Below, one piece after another: positions 37,077-44,896 of a DNA stretch of 64,000 bases. The notes beneath the pieces were generated by a model, which was not told where the DNA came from, did not search any database, and was given only the letters and a program-made list of their open reading frames with translations. Numbering within the stretch: the stretch's first letter is position 1; each line of letters begins with the position of its first letter. Source of the stretch: Verrucomicrobiota bacterium. Lineage in GTDB: Bacteria > Verrucomicrobiota > Verrucomicrobiia > Opitutales > Opitutaceae. The position numbers were made by a program, and so were the translations under genes. The stretch covers positions 310,001 to 374,000 of the forward strand of contig JADKHC010000001.1 of assembly GCA_016721945.1 (NCBI GenBank), read 5' to 3'.

Positions 37077-38738
37077 GTGCGTCTCAAAACCCTCTCTTCA
37101 TTTTTGCTTTCTGCCGTTTTGCTCTGCTGCCTTACTGCCTGCGGCGGTGGCAGTAATTCCGGGCAAGCGACGGCGCCAACCACCCCGTCCACCCCTACCC
37201 CGCCGCTGAGTGTGGCGTACCCTGTGAATCCTGAGCTTCGAGTGGGAATCATAAGTTCCCGCCAAACTCCCTTAGTGGCCAATACCACAAAGGGTATGCG
37301 TATAACATTCACTCTCCAACAGGGCTCGCTTCCTCCAGGCATGACGTTGAACAACGATGGCAGCTATTCCGGCACACCGACCCAGGAAGGCACCTACGAT
37401 TTCTCTATTCAAATCACCAACGACGGACGTCAGGCGACGGATACGATCCATGTCTCAGTCGTTCCTGTGAATTATGAATCGCCGCTAGAGGGCGATCCAG
37501 GCCTAGCCTCGTTCCGGCCAGCCACAAACGCACCCGCATATTACGTGGACGCGGTGAATGGGATGGATTCCTATGACGGAAACTCGCCAGCCAAAGCCTG
37601 GAGGACGCTCGCAAAACTCAACTCGATCACGCTTAAGGCCGGCGATGTCGTTCGCCTGGCGCGAGGTTCGGTTTGGAACGAAACCTTGTATTTCGAATCT
37701 ACGGAACTCGGAACCTCTAGCGCTCCGATTATCGTCGAGGCATACGGTTCGGGCGTGGCCCCGACGATCTCCACGACTTATCCGACCGCTGTGCATATAG
37801 GGAGCAGCTACATCACAATCCTAGATCTTCGAGTTTGTGACGCCCAATGGGGATTCGATATCAGAAGGGAAGCGCAGTATGTGGTGCTGGCGGGCAACGA
37901 GGTCATCAATACAAGTATCGGAATTTACGCCGATGGCAGTGGCCATCGGTTTCTCTCCAACTATATCCACGACCTCCGCATGATCCATAACAACCCGCGG
38001 GACCCGAATGACTACTACGGCGCTGTGGGCGTCATCTTTGTTGGCTCGAACATGGAAGCCGCCTGGAACCGTCTCGTGAACTGCATTGCGCCCATTTATG
38101 ATTTTGAGGTCAGTGGTGGCGCCTTCCAGTCGTATGGATCTCAACCAGTCCAGCACATCCACATCCATCACAACCTGGCAAATAACGTAAATAGCTTCAT
38201 GGATTTGTACAGTGGCACCGACGATCTCGTCATAGCACACAACCTCATCATCAATTCCCGCAGAGGCCTTTGTTTCCAATTCGATGACGTTTCGGGCTCC
38301 GTTAATACCTATTCCGGAGTTCGATTTGAGAACAATACCGTACTTAGTGACCCCAGGGTCACTAAGGAGGCGGTCTTCTATTTCGCGAGCAACCACGTGG
38401 GCCAACTGCTTCCAGGCAACAGCATGATCATACGAAACAACATAATCGGGTCCAACATGCGCCTTTGCCACAACCCCGAAGCTCTCGGCGCGAATCTCAC
38501 GCACGACCACAACCTGTACAATTTCACATCAGGAGGAAGCCTCGGCACTCTCACGCTCGACCCGACCGAGAAAACCGGGGATCCAAAATTCGTTGATCCG
38601 TCGAAAACAGATTTCCGTCTGATGCCCGGTAGTCCAGCTATCGATGTCGGAAGTGCCGCGCTCTACAACTATGATCTAGATAATACCGCCATTCCGAACG
38701 GCACTTCACCCGATATGGGGGCCTATGAAAGGTACTAA
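37077..38738 (+). CDS. Lipoprotein with Ig-like domain and right-handed beta-helix
   Basis: 553 residues from a GTG at 37077, preferred because it starts a classical lipoprotein signal (LSSFLLSAVLLCCLTACGGG, lipid Cys22); the ATG at 37008 puts 23 polar residues in front. A Pro/Thr linker is followed by an Ig-like putative domain (LPPGMTLNNDGSYSGTPTQE). The remainder (from about residue 150) is a parallel beta-helix with repeated Asn-turn rungs (IHIHHNLANNVNSF, VIAHNLIINSRRG, VRFENNTVLSD), ending in the choice-of-anchor pattern PGSPAIDVGS and SPDMGAYE. Beta-helices of this sort are often polysaccharide lyases or hydrolases; no catalytic residues can be assigned. Probably surface or outer-membrane attached. 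Confidence 0.85.
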   Translation: MRLKTLSSFLLSAVLLCCLTACGGGSNSGQATAPTTPSTPTPPLSVAYPVNPELRVGIISSRQTPLVANTTKGMRITFTLQQGSLPPGMTLNNDGSYSGTPTQEGTYDFSIQITNDGRQATDTIHVSVVPVNYESPLEGDPGLASFRPATNAPAYYVDAVNGMDSYDGNSPAKAWRTLAKLNSITLKAGDVVRLARGSVWNETLYFESTELGTSSAPIIVEAYGSGVAPTISTTYPTAVHIGSSYITILDLRVCDAQWGFDIRREAQYVVLAGNEVINTSIGIYADGSGHRFLSNYIHDLRMIHNNPRDPNDYYGAVGVIFVGSNMEAAWNRLVNCIAPIYDFEVSGGAFQSYGSQPVQHIHIHHNLANNVNSFMDLYSGTDDLVIAHNLIINSRRGLCFQFDDVSGSVNTYSGVRFENNTVLSDPRVTKEAVFYFASNHVGQLLPGNSMIIRNNIIGSNMRLCHNPEALGANLTHDHNLYNFTSGGSLGTLTLDPTEKTGDPKFVDPSKTDFRLMPGSPAIDVGSAALYNYDLDNTAIPNGTSPDMGAYERY

Positions 38739-38965
38739 CATCTTCAACAAATGCCGGTAAAAGGCTGGAGGGTACCTGCTACATTTTGAGTTTCCGAAAT
38801 TAGAGCCGAACTAATAAGGATAGATAACAACTATAACGCCTTCGGTTCGGCAAACCACAGAGGCGTTGCCTAGACCCTGACGCTCAAGATGTCTCATCCT
38901 TCATTGTTAATATCTTTCTTCAGAAATTTCTGGCGTGATCAGCCGTGTCGCATCACACCGGTTTC

Positions 38966-39676
38966 ATGATCACAACGCGTTCGTTTGCGGTGCTTGGTGT
39001 TCTCCTCTCAGTCGGCCTCGCCGTCTTTGGCGTGCAGGTCGGCCTGGCGGTTAAAAAGGGACGCGAGTTCGATCGCTACCTCACCGTGCGCGGGCTTTCC
39101 GAGCGCGAGGTCAAGTCGACGCTCGCCATCTGGCCGATCCGCTTCGCCGTCTACGCCGACGACCTCCCGCAGCTCAAACAGTCGATCGAAAAAACCAAGG
39201 GAGTGGTTCAAGTTTTTCTGACCGAACAAGGCATCACCGCCGAAAGCGTTTCCTACGGATTACCCGTCGTGTCCGACAAAGATGAAGAGCGTTCGCGCGA
39301 GGACCAAAACCCATTGCCACGCTACAAAGCGGTCATCACGCTGGTCGTGCGCAGCGCCAAAGTCGACGTCGTCAAACAGGCGATCCAGCACGCCGATTCG
39401 TTGCTCGAAAAAGGAATCACGCTCGTCTCAAACGAATACGGCGACCACACGCAGTTCCTCTTCGACGGCGTCAACGCGGTGAAGCCCGACATGATCAAAG
39501 AAGCTACGGCCAACGCCCGTATCGCCGCCGAAAAATTCGCCCAAGATTCCAAAGCCAAAGTCGGTTCCATCCGCCGTGCCTATCAAGGTGTGCTCGAAAT
39601 CGACGACCGCGACGTCGCCACGCCCGAGATCAAAGTCCTCCGCGTCGTCACGACCGTGGATTTCTTTTTCGAGTAA
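38966..39676 (+). CDS. SIMPL domain protein
   Basis: 236 residues from the ATG at 38966 (a GTG 21 bases upstream is possible). An N-terminal membrane anchor or signal (FAVLGVLLSVGLAVFGVQV) is followed by a SIMPL/DUF541 domain: FDRYLTVRGLSEREVKS, the long helix VVQVFLTEQGIT, TLVVRSAKVDVVKQAIQHAD, DMIKEATANARIAAEKFAQD and the closing strand with RVVTTVDFFFE. SIMPL proteins are membrane or periplasmic and mostly uncharacterised. No operon partner is visible. Confidence 0.88.
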   Translation: MITTRSFAVLGVLLSVGLAVFGVQVGLAVKKGREFDRYLTVRGLSEREVKSTLAIWPIRFAVYADDLPQLKQSIEKTKGVVQVFLTEQGITAESVSYGLPVVSDKDEERSREDQNPLPRYKAVITLVVRSAKVDVVKQAIQHADSLLEKGITLVSNEYGDHTQFLFDGVNAVKPDMIKEATANARIAAEKFAQDSKAKVGSIRRAYQGVLEIDDRDVATPEIKVLRVVTTVDFFFE

Positions 39677-39772
39677 GTGGCCATTGTCTCGTCAGTACTC
39701 AGCGAAAAGCGGAGTGGACTCGATTCTCTGATCAGCTAGAAAGCACCGTAAGGCTTTTCAGTTTTATGAGTT

Positions 39773-39837
39773 GATGTAGGCGGGGTGCCCTCACCCCGCA
39801 TAAACGCCAAGCGGGGTGAGGGCACCCCGCCTACATC
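39773..39837. repeat. Perfect twin-hairpin inverted repeat
   Basis: Two 27-bp arms (39773-39799 and 39811-39837) are perfect reverse complements with an 11-bp spacer. Each arm also contains its own perfect hairpin: GCGGGGTG/CACCCCGC with loop CCCT on the left, and the same stem with the complementary loop AGGG on the right. The outer clamp is GATGTAGG/CCTACATC. Confidence 0.92.
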
Positions 39838-39883
39838 CAACCGCTGAGTCGGCCTAACTGACGAATCTCATCCTCCCATTTCC

Positions 39884-40180
39884 ATGAATCCTTCTTCCGC
39901 CAAACCAACCGCCTCCGCCAAGCCTCGTGAAGTCGTCGTCCGCGAAGTGCCGATCGAACTTTGCCAGTTCATTAAATTCGGCGGGCTCAGCGGCAGCGGC
40001 GGCGAAGCTAAACAACTCATCGCCGAGGGCAGCGTGTTGCTCAATGGCGTGCTCGAAAAACAGAAGCGGGGGGGGCTTCCAACTGTTCCCAACTTTCGCT
40101 GGGCGATAGCAAGTATCCAGTTCGATTTTGCCACAGGCTTCGATTCCATCCCTCTGGATTCTTCACTTCGTTCAGAATGA
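39884..40180 (+). CDS. S4 RNA-binding domain protein with a foreign C-terminus
   Basis: 98 codons. Residues 16-62 are an S4-like RNA-binding domain of the YbcJ/YaaA type (PIELCQFIKFGGLSGSGGEAK, then LIAEGSVLLNGVLEKQKR). The usual C-terminal part (basic KL..GD segment and closing strand) is missing. After a run of eight G (40067-40074) the reading continues into unrelated sequence and ends inside a dispersed HSERSE-type repeat (SLRSE then stop). It is probably a truncated gene whose 3' end was replaced by repeat insertion; the S4 core may still fold. Confidence 0.75.
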   Translation: MNPSSAKPTASAKPREVVVREVPIELCQFIKFGGLSGSGGEAKQLIAEGSVLLNGVLEKQKRGGLPTVPNFRWAIASIQFDFATGFDSIPLDSSLRSE

Positions 40181-40183
40181 CAG
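40155..40183. repeat. HSERSEES-type dispersed repeat
   Basis: tggattcttcacttcgttca followed by gaatgacag is a standard member of a widespread intergenic repeat (minus-strand reading HSERSEES). It provides the last codons and stop of the truncated S4 gene. Confidence 0.75.
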
Positions 40184-40231
40184 TCCTGGCTATTGAGCAT
40201 CTCAAGCCTTGAGCAGCGCCCCTCTTCGCAC

Positions 40232-41572
40232 ATGTCCTTCTCTTCTTTAGGCCTGATCGAGCCTCTCCTGCGCGCTGTCGCGGAACGTAATTATTCCACG
40301 CCCACGCCGATCCAGACCGAGGCTATCCCTGCGATTCTGCGCGGCAGCGATGTGCAAGCCTCGGCGCAGACTGGCTCGGGAAAAACCGCCGCCTTCGCGC
40401 TGCCAATCCTGCAACACCTCGCCACCACGCGCCGGGAACGTGGCCGTTTTGTCCGCGCACTGATTCTGGTTCCGACGCGTGAACTCGCGGCGCAGATCGG
40501 CGAATCGTTTCGTGTCTACGCGCGCTTTCTCCCTGAGCCGATTAAAACTTTGGTGGTTTATGGTGGTGTCTCCATCAACCCACAGATGATGGCACTCGGC
40601 GGTGGTGCAGACGTGATCGTCGCCACGCCCGGACGACTGCTCGACCTGATCGATCACAACGCCGTGTCGCTCTCCGCCGTCTCGACGCTCGTGCTCGACG
40701 AAGCCGACCGGCTGTTTGAGTTCGGCTTCACCGACGAGTTTAACCGCATCCTCGGCCTACTCCCGGCACGGCGGCAAAACCTGCTTTTCTCCGCCACGTT
40801 CCCCGCCGAGGTGCAGTCACTCGCAACCAATCTCCTACACGAACCAGTTCGCATCGCCATCGCTGCCGAACCAGCGAACAAGCCCGACATCCTCCAGCGA
40901 GTGATCGAGGTCGATGCGCCGCAGCGCACGCAGCTATTGCGTCACTTGATCGAGGCCAACGCCTGGACGCGTGTGCTCGTTTTCGTGGCCACGAAATACG
41001 CGACCGAACATGTCGCGGAAAAACTCCGCCGGGCCGGGCTCGCCGCTTCCGCACTGCATGGCGAACTCAGTCAGGGCGCGCGCACGCAGGCGCTGGCGGA
41101 TTTCAAAGCGTCAAAAATTCGCGTACTTGTTGCCACCGATCTCGCCGCGCGTGGGCTCGACATCATCGAGCTTCCGGTCGTGGTGAACTTCGATCTGCCG
41201 CGTTCCGCCGTGGATTACACGCATCGCATCGGCCGCACCGGACGCGCGGGCGAGAGCGGTGTCGCGGTCAGTTTTGTCAGCGCCGATACGCATGCCCATT
41301 TTTGCCTGATCGAAAAACGTCATCAGCTCGATCTGCCGCGCGAACAAATCGAGGGTTTCGAACCAGTAGAAACCGACATACCGGCCCCAGCCTCGACCGG
41401 AGGCGTAAAAGGCAAACGCAAGAGCAAGAAAGACAAATTACGCGAAGCCGCCGCACGCCAGCAAACCGGCACCGCGTCCGAATCATCGCCTGCTCGCGAG
41501 TCCGCCTCCATGCCCACGCTACAGCCAGAAATCAAATTCTCCTGGCGACGTCGTCCGAGCAGCCTGCGTTGA
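40232..41572 (+). CDS. DEAD-box RNA helicase, RhlE-like
   Basis: 446 residues from the ATG at 40232. All DEAD-box motifs are present: Q motif NYSTPTPIQTEAIP, motif I ASAQTGSGKT, Ia PTRELAAQ, Ib TPGRLLD, motif II VLDEADRLFE, motif III SATF, motif IV LVFVATK, motif V TDLAARGLDI and motif VI HRIGRTGRAG. A basic C-terminal tail (GVKGKRKSKKDKLRE) would bind RNA. Size and tail fit RhlE-type proteins in ribosome assembly or RNA decay. The helicase gene begins 51 bp after the truncated S4 gene. Confidence 0.94.
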   Translation: MSFSSLGLIEPLLRAVAERNYSTPTPIQTEAIPAILRGSDVQASAQTGSGKTAAFALPILQHLATTRRERGRFVRALILVPTRELAAQIGESFRVYARFLPEPIKTLVVYGGVSINPQMMALGGGADVIVATPGRLLDLIDHNAVSLSAVSTLVLDEADRLFEFGFTDEFNRILGLLPARRQNLLFSATFPAEVQSLATNLLHEPVRIAIAAEPANKPDILQRVIEVDAPQRTQLLRHLIEANAWTRVLVFVATKYATEHVAEKLRRAGLAASALHGELSQGARTQALADFKASKIRVLVATDLAARGLDIIELPVVVNFDLPRSAVDYTHRIGRTGRAGESGVAVSFVSADTHAHFCLIEKRHQLDLPREQIEGFEPVETDIPAPASTGGVKGKRKSKKDKLREAAARQQTGTASESSPARESASMPTLQPEIKFSWRRRPSSLR

Positions 41573-41691
41573 AAAAATACCGCGACTGGCGGTATAAATA
41601 GCAGGGGTAACACCCTAGAAGAGCGCAGCATGTTTGCTCATTTGACCGGCGCTAGATTGCGCTTTGGGGCTTCGGTGCCGATTATTCCGCC

Positions 41692-41901
41692 ATGAACATT
41701 TCATCCTCGGTCAACCTTTCCCAACTCACCGCAACGGATACGCAAGGGGCCAACGTCCGCCAGGATTACGGCGTAGCGGTGGCAATGAAAGCCAAGGATG
41801 CTGTTAAAATGGAAGGTGAAGCGGTGGTGAAACTCATCGAGTCGGCGCCTGCGCCAAGCAGCGATGCGGCGCGCGGCAAAAATCTTTCCGCTTACGCCTG
41901 A
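41692..41901 (+). CDS. YjfB-like putative motility peptide
   Basis: 69 residues beginning MNISSSVNLSQLTATDTQ, then VAVAMKAKDAVKMEGEAVVK and LIESAPAP. The pattern of an N-terminal Asn/Ser-rich start, a helix with a VAVAMKA-type core, and LIESA near the end fits the YjfB family, found next to or scattered away from flagellar genes. The function is unknown and no flagellar genes are in the window. Too short for certainty. Confidence 0.68.
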   Translation: MNISSSVNLSQLTATDTQGANVRQDYGVAVAMKAKDAVKMEGEAVVKLIESAPAPSSDAARGKNLSAYA

Positions 41902-41920
41902 GCGGCGCACCAAATTTCCG

Positions 41921-41992
41921 GATGGAGCCCGGTTTTCCCGAGGGCAGGCTAATTGAAACGTAGCTTCCAAGCCCAAAGAGGACATCGGGCTC
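41921..41992. repeat. Degenerate twin-hairpin element
   Basis: Ends gatggagcccgg and cgggctcctcc form the outer clamp seen in the 12499 and 52771 elements. The inner right hairpin AGCCC/GGGCT survives, with a loop containing GAGGAC, while the left one is eroded. It lies between the YjfB-like gene and the sigma gene. Confidence 0.6.
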
Positions 41993-42047
41993 CTCCTTCT
42001 GTGCATTCGCTTTTATCGTAAGCGTCGGCCTTTTTGATGGAATTGCT

Positions 42048-42668
42048 TTAGCCCCGTTGGGGCATGAGTATTGGTTGTGGTGGACGACTCGTTCCAAGTA
42101 GAACCGAGAGTTTTTTCCGCAGATGAGCGCGCGCACGAACGAGGCGTGACTCGACGCCTTTCTCCGAACAACCGGCAATCGTCGCGATTTCGCGGTAAGT
42201 AAGTTCCTCGTACTCGTAGAGCAGGAGCGCGGTGCGCAGGTCGTGCGGCAGATCGGCGATGGCGGCCTTGAGCGCATCGATGCGTTCGTTTTGTTGCGCC
42301 GAGCGATCGGGACTACTGCCCGGGCAGACGATTTGGTCGTGGCGATTGGTTTCGTTTAGCGTGGGTTCGTCGAGCGAGACTGTGGGATGACGACCGCGCC
42401 AGCGGTGGTGATTGCGGCAGAGATTGGCCGCGATGGTAAACGCCCAAGTCGAAAAACTGGACTCGGGCCGGAAGCGTTCGCGATGCAGGTACACGCGCAC
42501 AAAGGTTTCCTGCACGAGGTCGCGAGCCTCAGCGTCGTTTTGCACGTAGCGAAAAATGAAGCGGAGCAGCGGCGCTTCCCACAGCGCCATAAGATCATTG
42601 AGCGCAAGCTTCCGGCCGGCCACCAAGGCACGCATGTGTTCGGCGCTCGTCTCGTCGTTCGGCCGCAT
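42048..42668 (-). CDS. ECF sigma factor, CnrH-like position
   Basis: 206 residues. Region 2 shows LMALWEAPLLRFIFRYVQND, AEARDLVQETFVRVYLHRE and SSFSTWAFTIAANLCRNHHR. Region 4 shows LPHDLRTALLLYEYEELTYR and EIATIAGCSEKGVESRLVRA. It starts 8 bp after the stop of the periplasmic sensor gene, and a small membrane protein gene precedes that, reproducing the Y-X-H order of the Cupriavidus cnr and ncc loci. Likely held inactive by the membrane protein until metal or thiol stress is sensed. Assignment of partners rests on gene order. Confidence 0.92.
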   Translation of the reverse strand: MRPNDETSAEHMRALVAGRKLALNDLMALWEAPLLRFIFRYVQNDAEARDLVQETFVRVYLHRERFRPESSFSTWAFTIAANLCRNHHRWRGRHPTVSLDEPTLNETNRHDQIVCPGSSPDRSAQQNERIDALKAAIADLPHDLRTALLLYEYEELTYREIATIAGCSEKGVESRLVRARAHLRKKLSVLLGTSRPPQPILMPQRG

Positions 42669-42676
42669 GGTGGGGA

Positions 42677-43066
42677 CTATTTGGGCGTAGACTGCGGTTG
42701 CGGTTGGTGCTGCTTTCGAGCCGAAAGCAGTTTCTGATATTCCTCGCGCTGCAACGGCGTGAGCTCAGCCGATACCGCCTCGACCAGTTTGTCGGCAGCT
42801 TGACAGCACAACTTCCTAAGCTCCGCTGCACGGTTGGGATCGGCGCAGGACTTCAGCTCTGCACCCAGTCCGTTCATCGACGGACAGTGTTTCACATGCG
42901 CGGCTCGCACTCGCGTCGTCTGCTCCGGCGTGAGCGAGAGTTTGTGACTGAGCCACTTGATCTCGCAGTCGAATTTTTTGTTTTCCGGCCGGGCTTTTAT
43001 GAAAATCTCGTAGCCACCCGCGCAAGTTAAGCAGGCGAGAAGGAGAACGAATAAAAGTCGTTTCAT
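42677..43066 (-). CDS. Periplasmic metal-sensor-like protein (CnrX position)
   Basis: 129 residues: N-terminal membrane anchor or signal (LLFVLLLACLTCAGGY), then an all-helical domain of the Spy/CpxP/CnrX type (EIKWLSHKLSLTPEQTTRVR, AELTPLQREEYQKLLSAR). Potential metal ligands are concentrated in the helices: HVKHCPSM, SCADP and KLCCQAA. CnrX uses mainly His, Glu and Met; here Cys is prominent, suggesting a soft metal (copper, silver, zinc) or redox sensing. It lies between the membrane protein gene (19-bp gap) and the sigma gene (8-bp gap). Confidence 0.78.
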   Translation of the reverse strand: MKRLLFVLLLACLTCAGGYEIFIKARPENKKFDCEIKWLSHKLSLTPEQTTRVRAAHVKHCPSMNGLGAELKSCADPNRAAELRKLCCQAADKLVEAVSAELTPLQREEYQKLLSARKQHQPQPQSTPK

Positions 43067-43085
43067 GGCGGCGACAAAGTCGCGC

Positions 43086-43406
43086 TCAGCGATGACTCAC
43101 GTCGAGCAGGCTGAGGTAGCGGGCCGACATCTCGGCGTCGATCTGCGTGGCGTTGTAACGCGTACGCACTTCCGCAAAAAAAACTCCCACGAGCAAGCCA
43201 ACGGCAACGACCGCAACGATGGCATGCGGGCGGGCAAAGCGCATTTCGAGTTCACGCAAAAGCATCGTCAAATTGCCGAACCAACTGGCACGCCTATCGC
43301 CCGACTCGATGCGCTGCCAAACCGGGCTCGCCAACTGGCCGCTCGGCGCAGGCAGAGCAGTCCACTCCTGCAACAGGCGATCAAGGTCGTCCGGATCGTT
43401 TTTCAT
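43086..43406 (-). CDS. Small single-pass membrane protein, candidate anti-sigma (CnrY position)
   Basis: 106 residues from the ATG at 43406 (an ATG 15 bases upstream gives MFLFF at the front). The cytoplasmic N-terminal part contains LDRLLQEWTALPAP, resembling the short sigma-binding helix of CnrY-like anti-sigmas. One membrane helix (PHAIVAVVAVGLLVGVFFAE) and a short periplasmic tail follow. It is the first gene of the three-gene Y-X-H-like run. No direct homology to CnrY can be proven at this length. Confidence 0.7.
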   Translation of the reverse strand: MKNDPDDLDRLLQEWTALPAPSGQLASPVWQRIESGDRRASWFGNLTMLLRELEMRFARPHAIVAVVAVGLLVGVFFAEVRTRYNATQIDAEMSARYLSLLDVSHR

Positions 43407-43433
43407 GAAGAACAGGAACATCGGTGTGTCCCT

Positions 43434-43480
43434 AAAAAGATTCCGGGCGCCCGTGCAGGTTAACGCACAAGACGCCCGGC
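43434..43480 (-). terminator. Terminator or attenuator after the Cys-rich gene
   Basis: On the minus strand a strong hairpin (outer CCGGGCG/CGCCCGG, inner GTGC/GCAC) is followed within a few bases by CTTTTT. It starts 13 bp after the stop of the Cys-rich gene and precedes the Y-X-H-like genes. Read-through would give low expression of the sigma cascade from the peptide promoter. Confidence 0.75.
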
Positions 43481-43493
43481 AGAGGGAGTGATC

Positions 43494-43712
43494 TTAGTGT
43501 TTCTTTTCAGTGCTCGGAGCGGGTTTCGCATCCTTGCATTCCTTGTCTTCTTTCGGGCACGAGGCCTTTTCCTTATCGCAGGACTTCATGTCTTTGCAGG
43601 TGCAGGCAGCGGCCTTGTCGGCACCGGAGCATTTCTTGCAAGCTTCACCTGCGAAGGCAGACGTGAGGGCAAGCGCAGAGATGGCGGTAAGGGCGAGGAG
43701 TAGTTTTTTCAT
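43494..43712 (-). CDS. Secreted Cys/Lys-rich small protein, likely metal binding
   Basis: 72 residues with a clean signal peptide (LLALTAISALALTSAFA). The mature 50 residues hold eight Cys in CxxC, CxC and spaced patterns (CKKCSGAD, ACTCKDMKSC, SCPKEDKEC) amid Lys, Asp and Glu. Such composition fits a periplasmic metal buffer of metallothionein-like character. It is immediately upstream of the CnrYXH-like genes with a terminator between, so it is probably both a target and the lead gene of that circuit. No defined family. Confidence 0.82.
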   Translation of the reverse strand: MKKLLLALTAISALALTSAFAGEACKKCSGADKAAACTCKDMKSCDKEKASCPKEDKECKDAKPAPSTEKKH

Positions 43713-43949
43713 GATGATGATTTTATTTTGGGAACCGATCAGCAGAGTGCGTAGCGGTTGCTTCCAAGCATAACCCGAATTCCTGAAAAATCCTGCACTT
43801 TTTTAGCCCAGGCGCATTTTTTGGCTTGGACTCAACCCTTCAGCGCAGGGGCTTTAATCACGCAAAGCACCTTTAAAAACCCGCATAAACATCTTGGCTC
43901 CTTCTTGCAGGCAACATTTCCGGTCTCCACCCGTCTGACTAGGTTTACC

Positions 43950-44624
43950 ATGTACACACGCCTGCTTCAGACACCTGCTCCAAGAATATTCCTGTTCGCC
44001 GCCGCGATTTTCAGCTTCACCGGCTGCTCAGACCAGCCGCCCAAGCCAAATCTCCGAGCTGAGCAAATGGCAGCAGCCAACGCGAAGCCCGCAATGTTGG
44101 CGCAAGATTCATACTTTGATGGAAAGCTTCTCGTCGAAGCCAGCCTTGGCCAAGGCTTCGGCGCACGGGGCGAACACGGTGGCGTGCCTGGCGATGGCTA
44201 TCACGGTGGCGTGCATCATGGCGGTGGCATGCGTGGCGGCCCCGGTGGAGGACCTGGCGGCGACATGGGCGGTCCCGGTGGGGAAGAGATGGCTGGCGGC
44301 CGGAATAGCCATCTTACCCTGCAAGCCAGTTCCCTACCACCCGTTGCGCTCCGCCTGCGCCTAACTAATCAAAGCAAGGAAAACATCGTGGTAACTTTCG
44401 TGTTGTGCAAATCCGAGCTCGGCGATTTTGCCGTCCGTCCGGAAAAACTGACGCTCGCCCCTGGAGAAACCATCGAGCCCGACCCCATGCGCTCGAGTAT
44501 GGGCTTAACCACCAGCGAACTTGTGCTGGAAGTTAGTTTGAGAATGGCAGGCGTCGTCGAGAAAAAGAACCTGATTCTGAAACCCGTCGCTCCAGAAAAG
44601 ACCTCGTCGATTGCCAAACCCTGA
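43950..44624 (+). CDS. Lipoprotein with Gly/His-rich segment, unknown
   Basis: 224 residues from the ATG at 43950, which starts a lipoprotein signal (IFLFAAAIFSFTGCSDQ); the longer frame to 43758 is discounted. A low-complexity Gly/His/Met stretch (around HGGVHHGGGMRGGPGG) occupies about residues 75-115 and could bind metal ions. It is followed by a small beta-sandwich-like domain (LRLRLTNQSKENIVVTFVL, KLTLAPGETIEPDPM). It is divergent from the Cys-rich metal-circuit gene, which makes a role in metal handling possible. No family recognised. Confidence 0.75.
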   Translation: MYTRLLQTPAPRIFLFAAAIFSFTGCSDQPPKPNLRAEQMAAANAKPAMLAQDSYFDGKLLVEASLGQGFGARGEHGGVPGDGYHGGVHHGGGMRGGPGGGPGGDMGGPGGEEMAGGRNSHLTLQASSLPPVALRLRLTNQSKENIVVTFVLCKSELGDFAVRPEKLTLAPGETIEPDPMRSSMGLTTSELVLEVSLRMAGVVEKKNLILKPVAPEKTSSIAKP

Positions 44625-44896
44625 AGCAGGGCAAACATCAGCTCCAAAGCGTTCCACGATCACGAGGCATGCTTGGCGCAACCACGCGTTCGTGCATGTT
44701 CGCCTGCACCGCTCTGGAGTTCCACCGACGCTATATGCCAACAGTAACGGCGCTTGCGAAAACATTAACGGTTTTATGACATTGGCGTGCGATTCCACGC
44801 TTCCGATGTGCCGATAGATAACACATATTCACCGCACCCCATGCTTTTGCAGACACGCTAACCCAAACAGGTTACCACTGTTCCTCCCATAGCCCT

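Noticed and set aside
44190..44300. CRISPR-like or tandem repeat signal
   Set aside because: The periodic ggcggtggc pattern is the coding sequence of a Gly/His-rich protein segment, with no conserved repeat-spacer structure.
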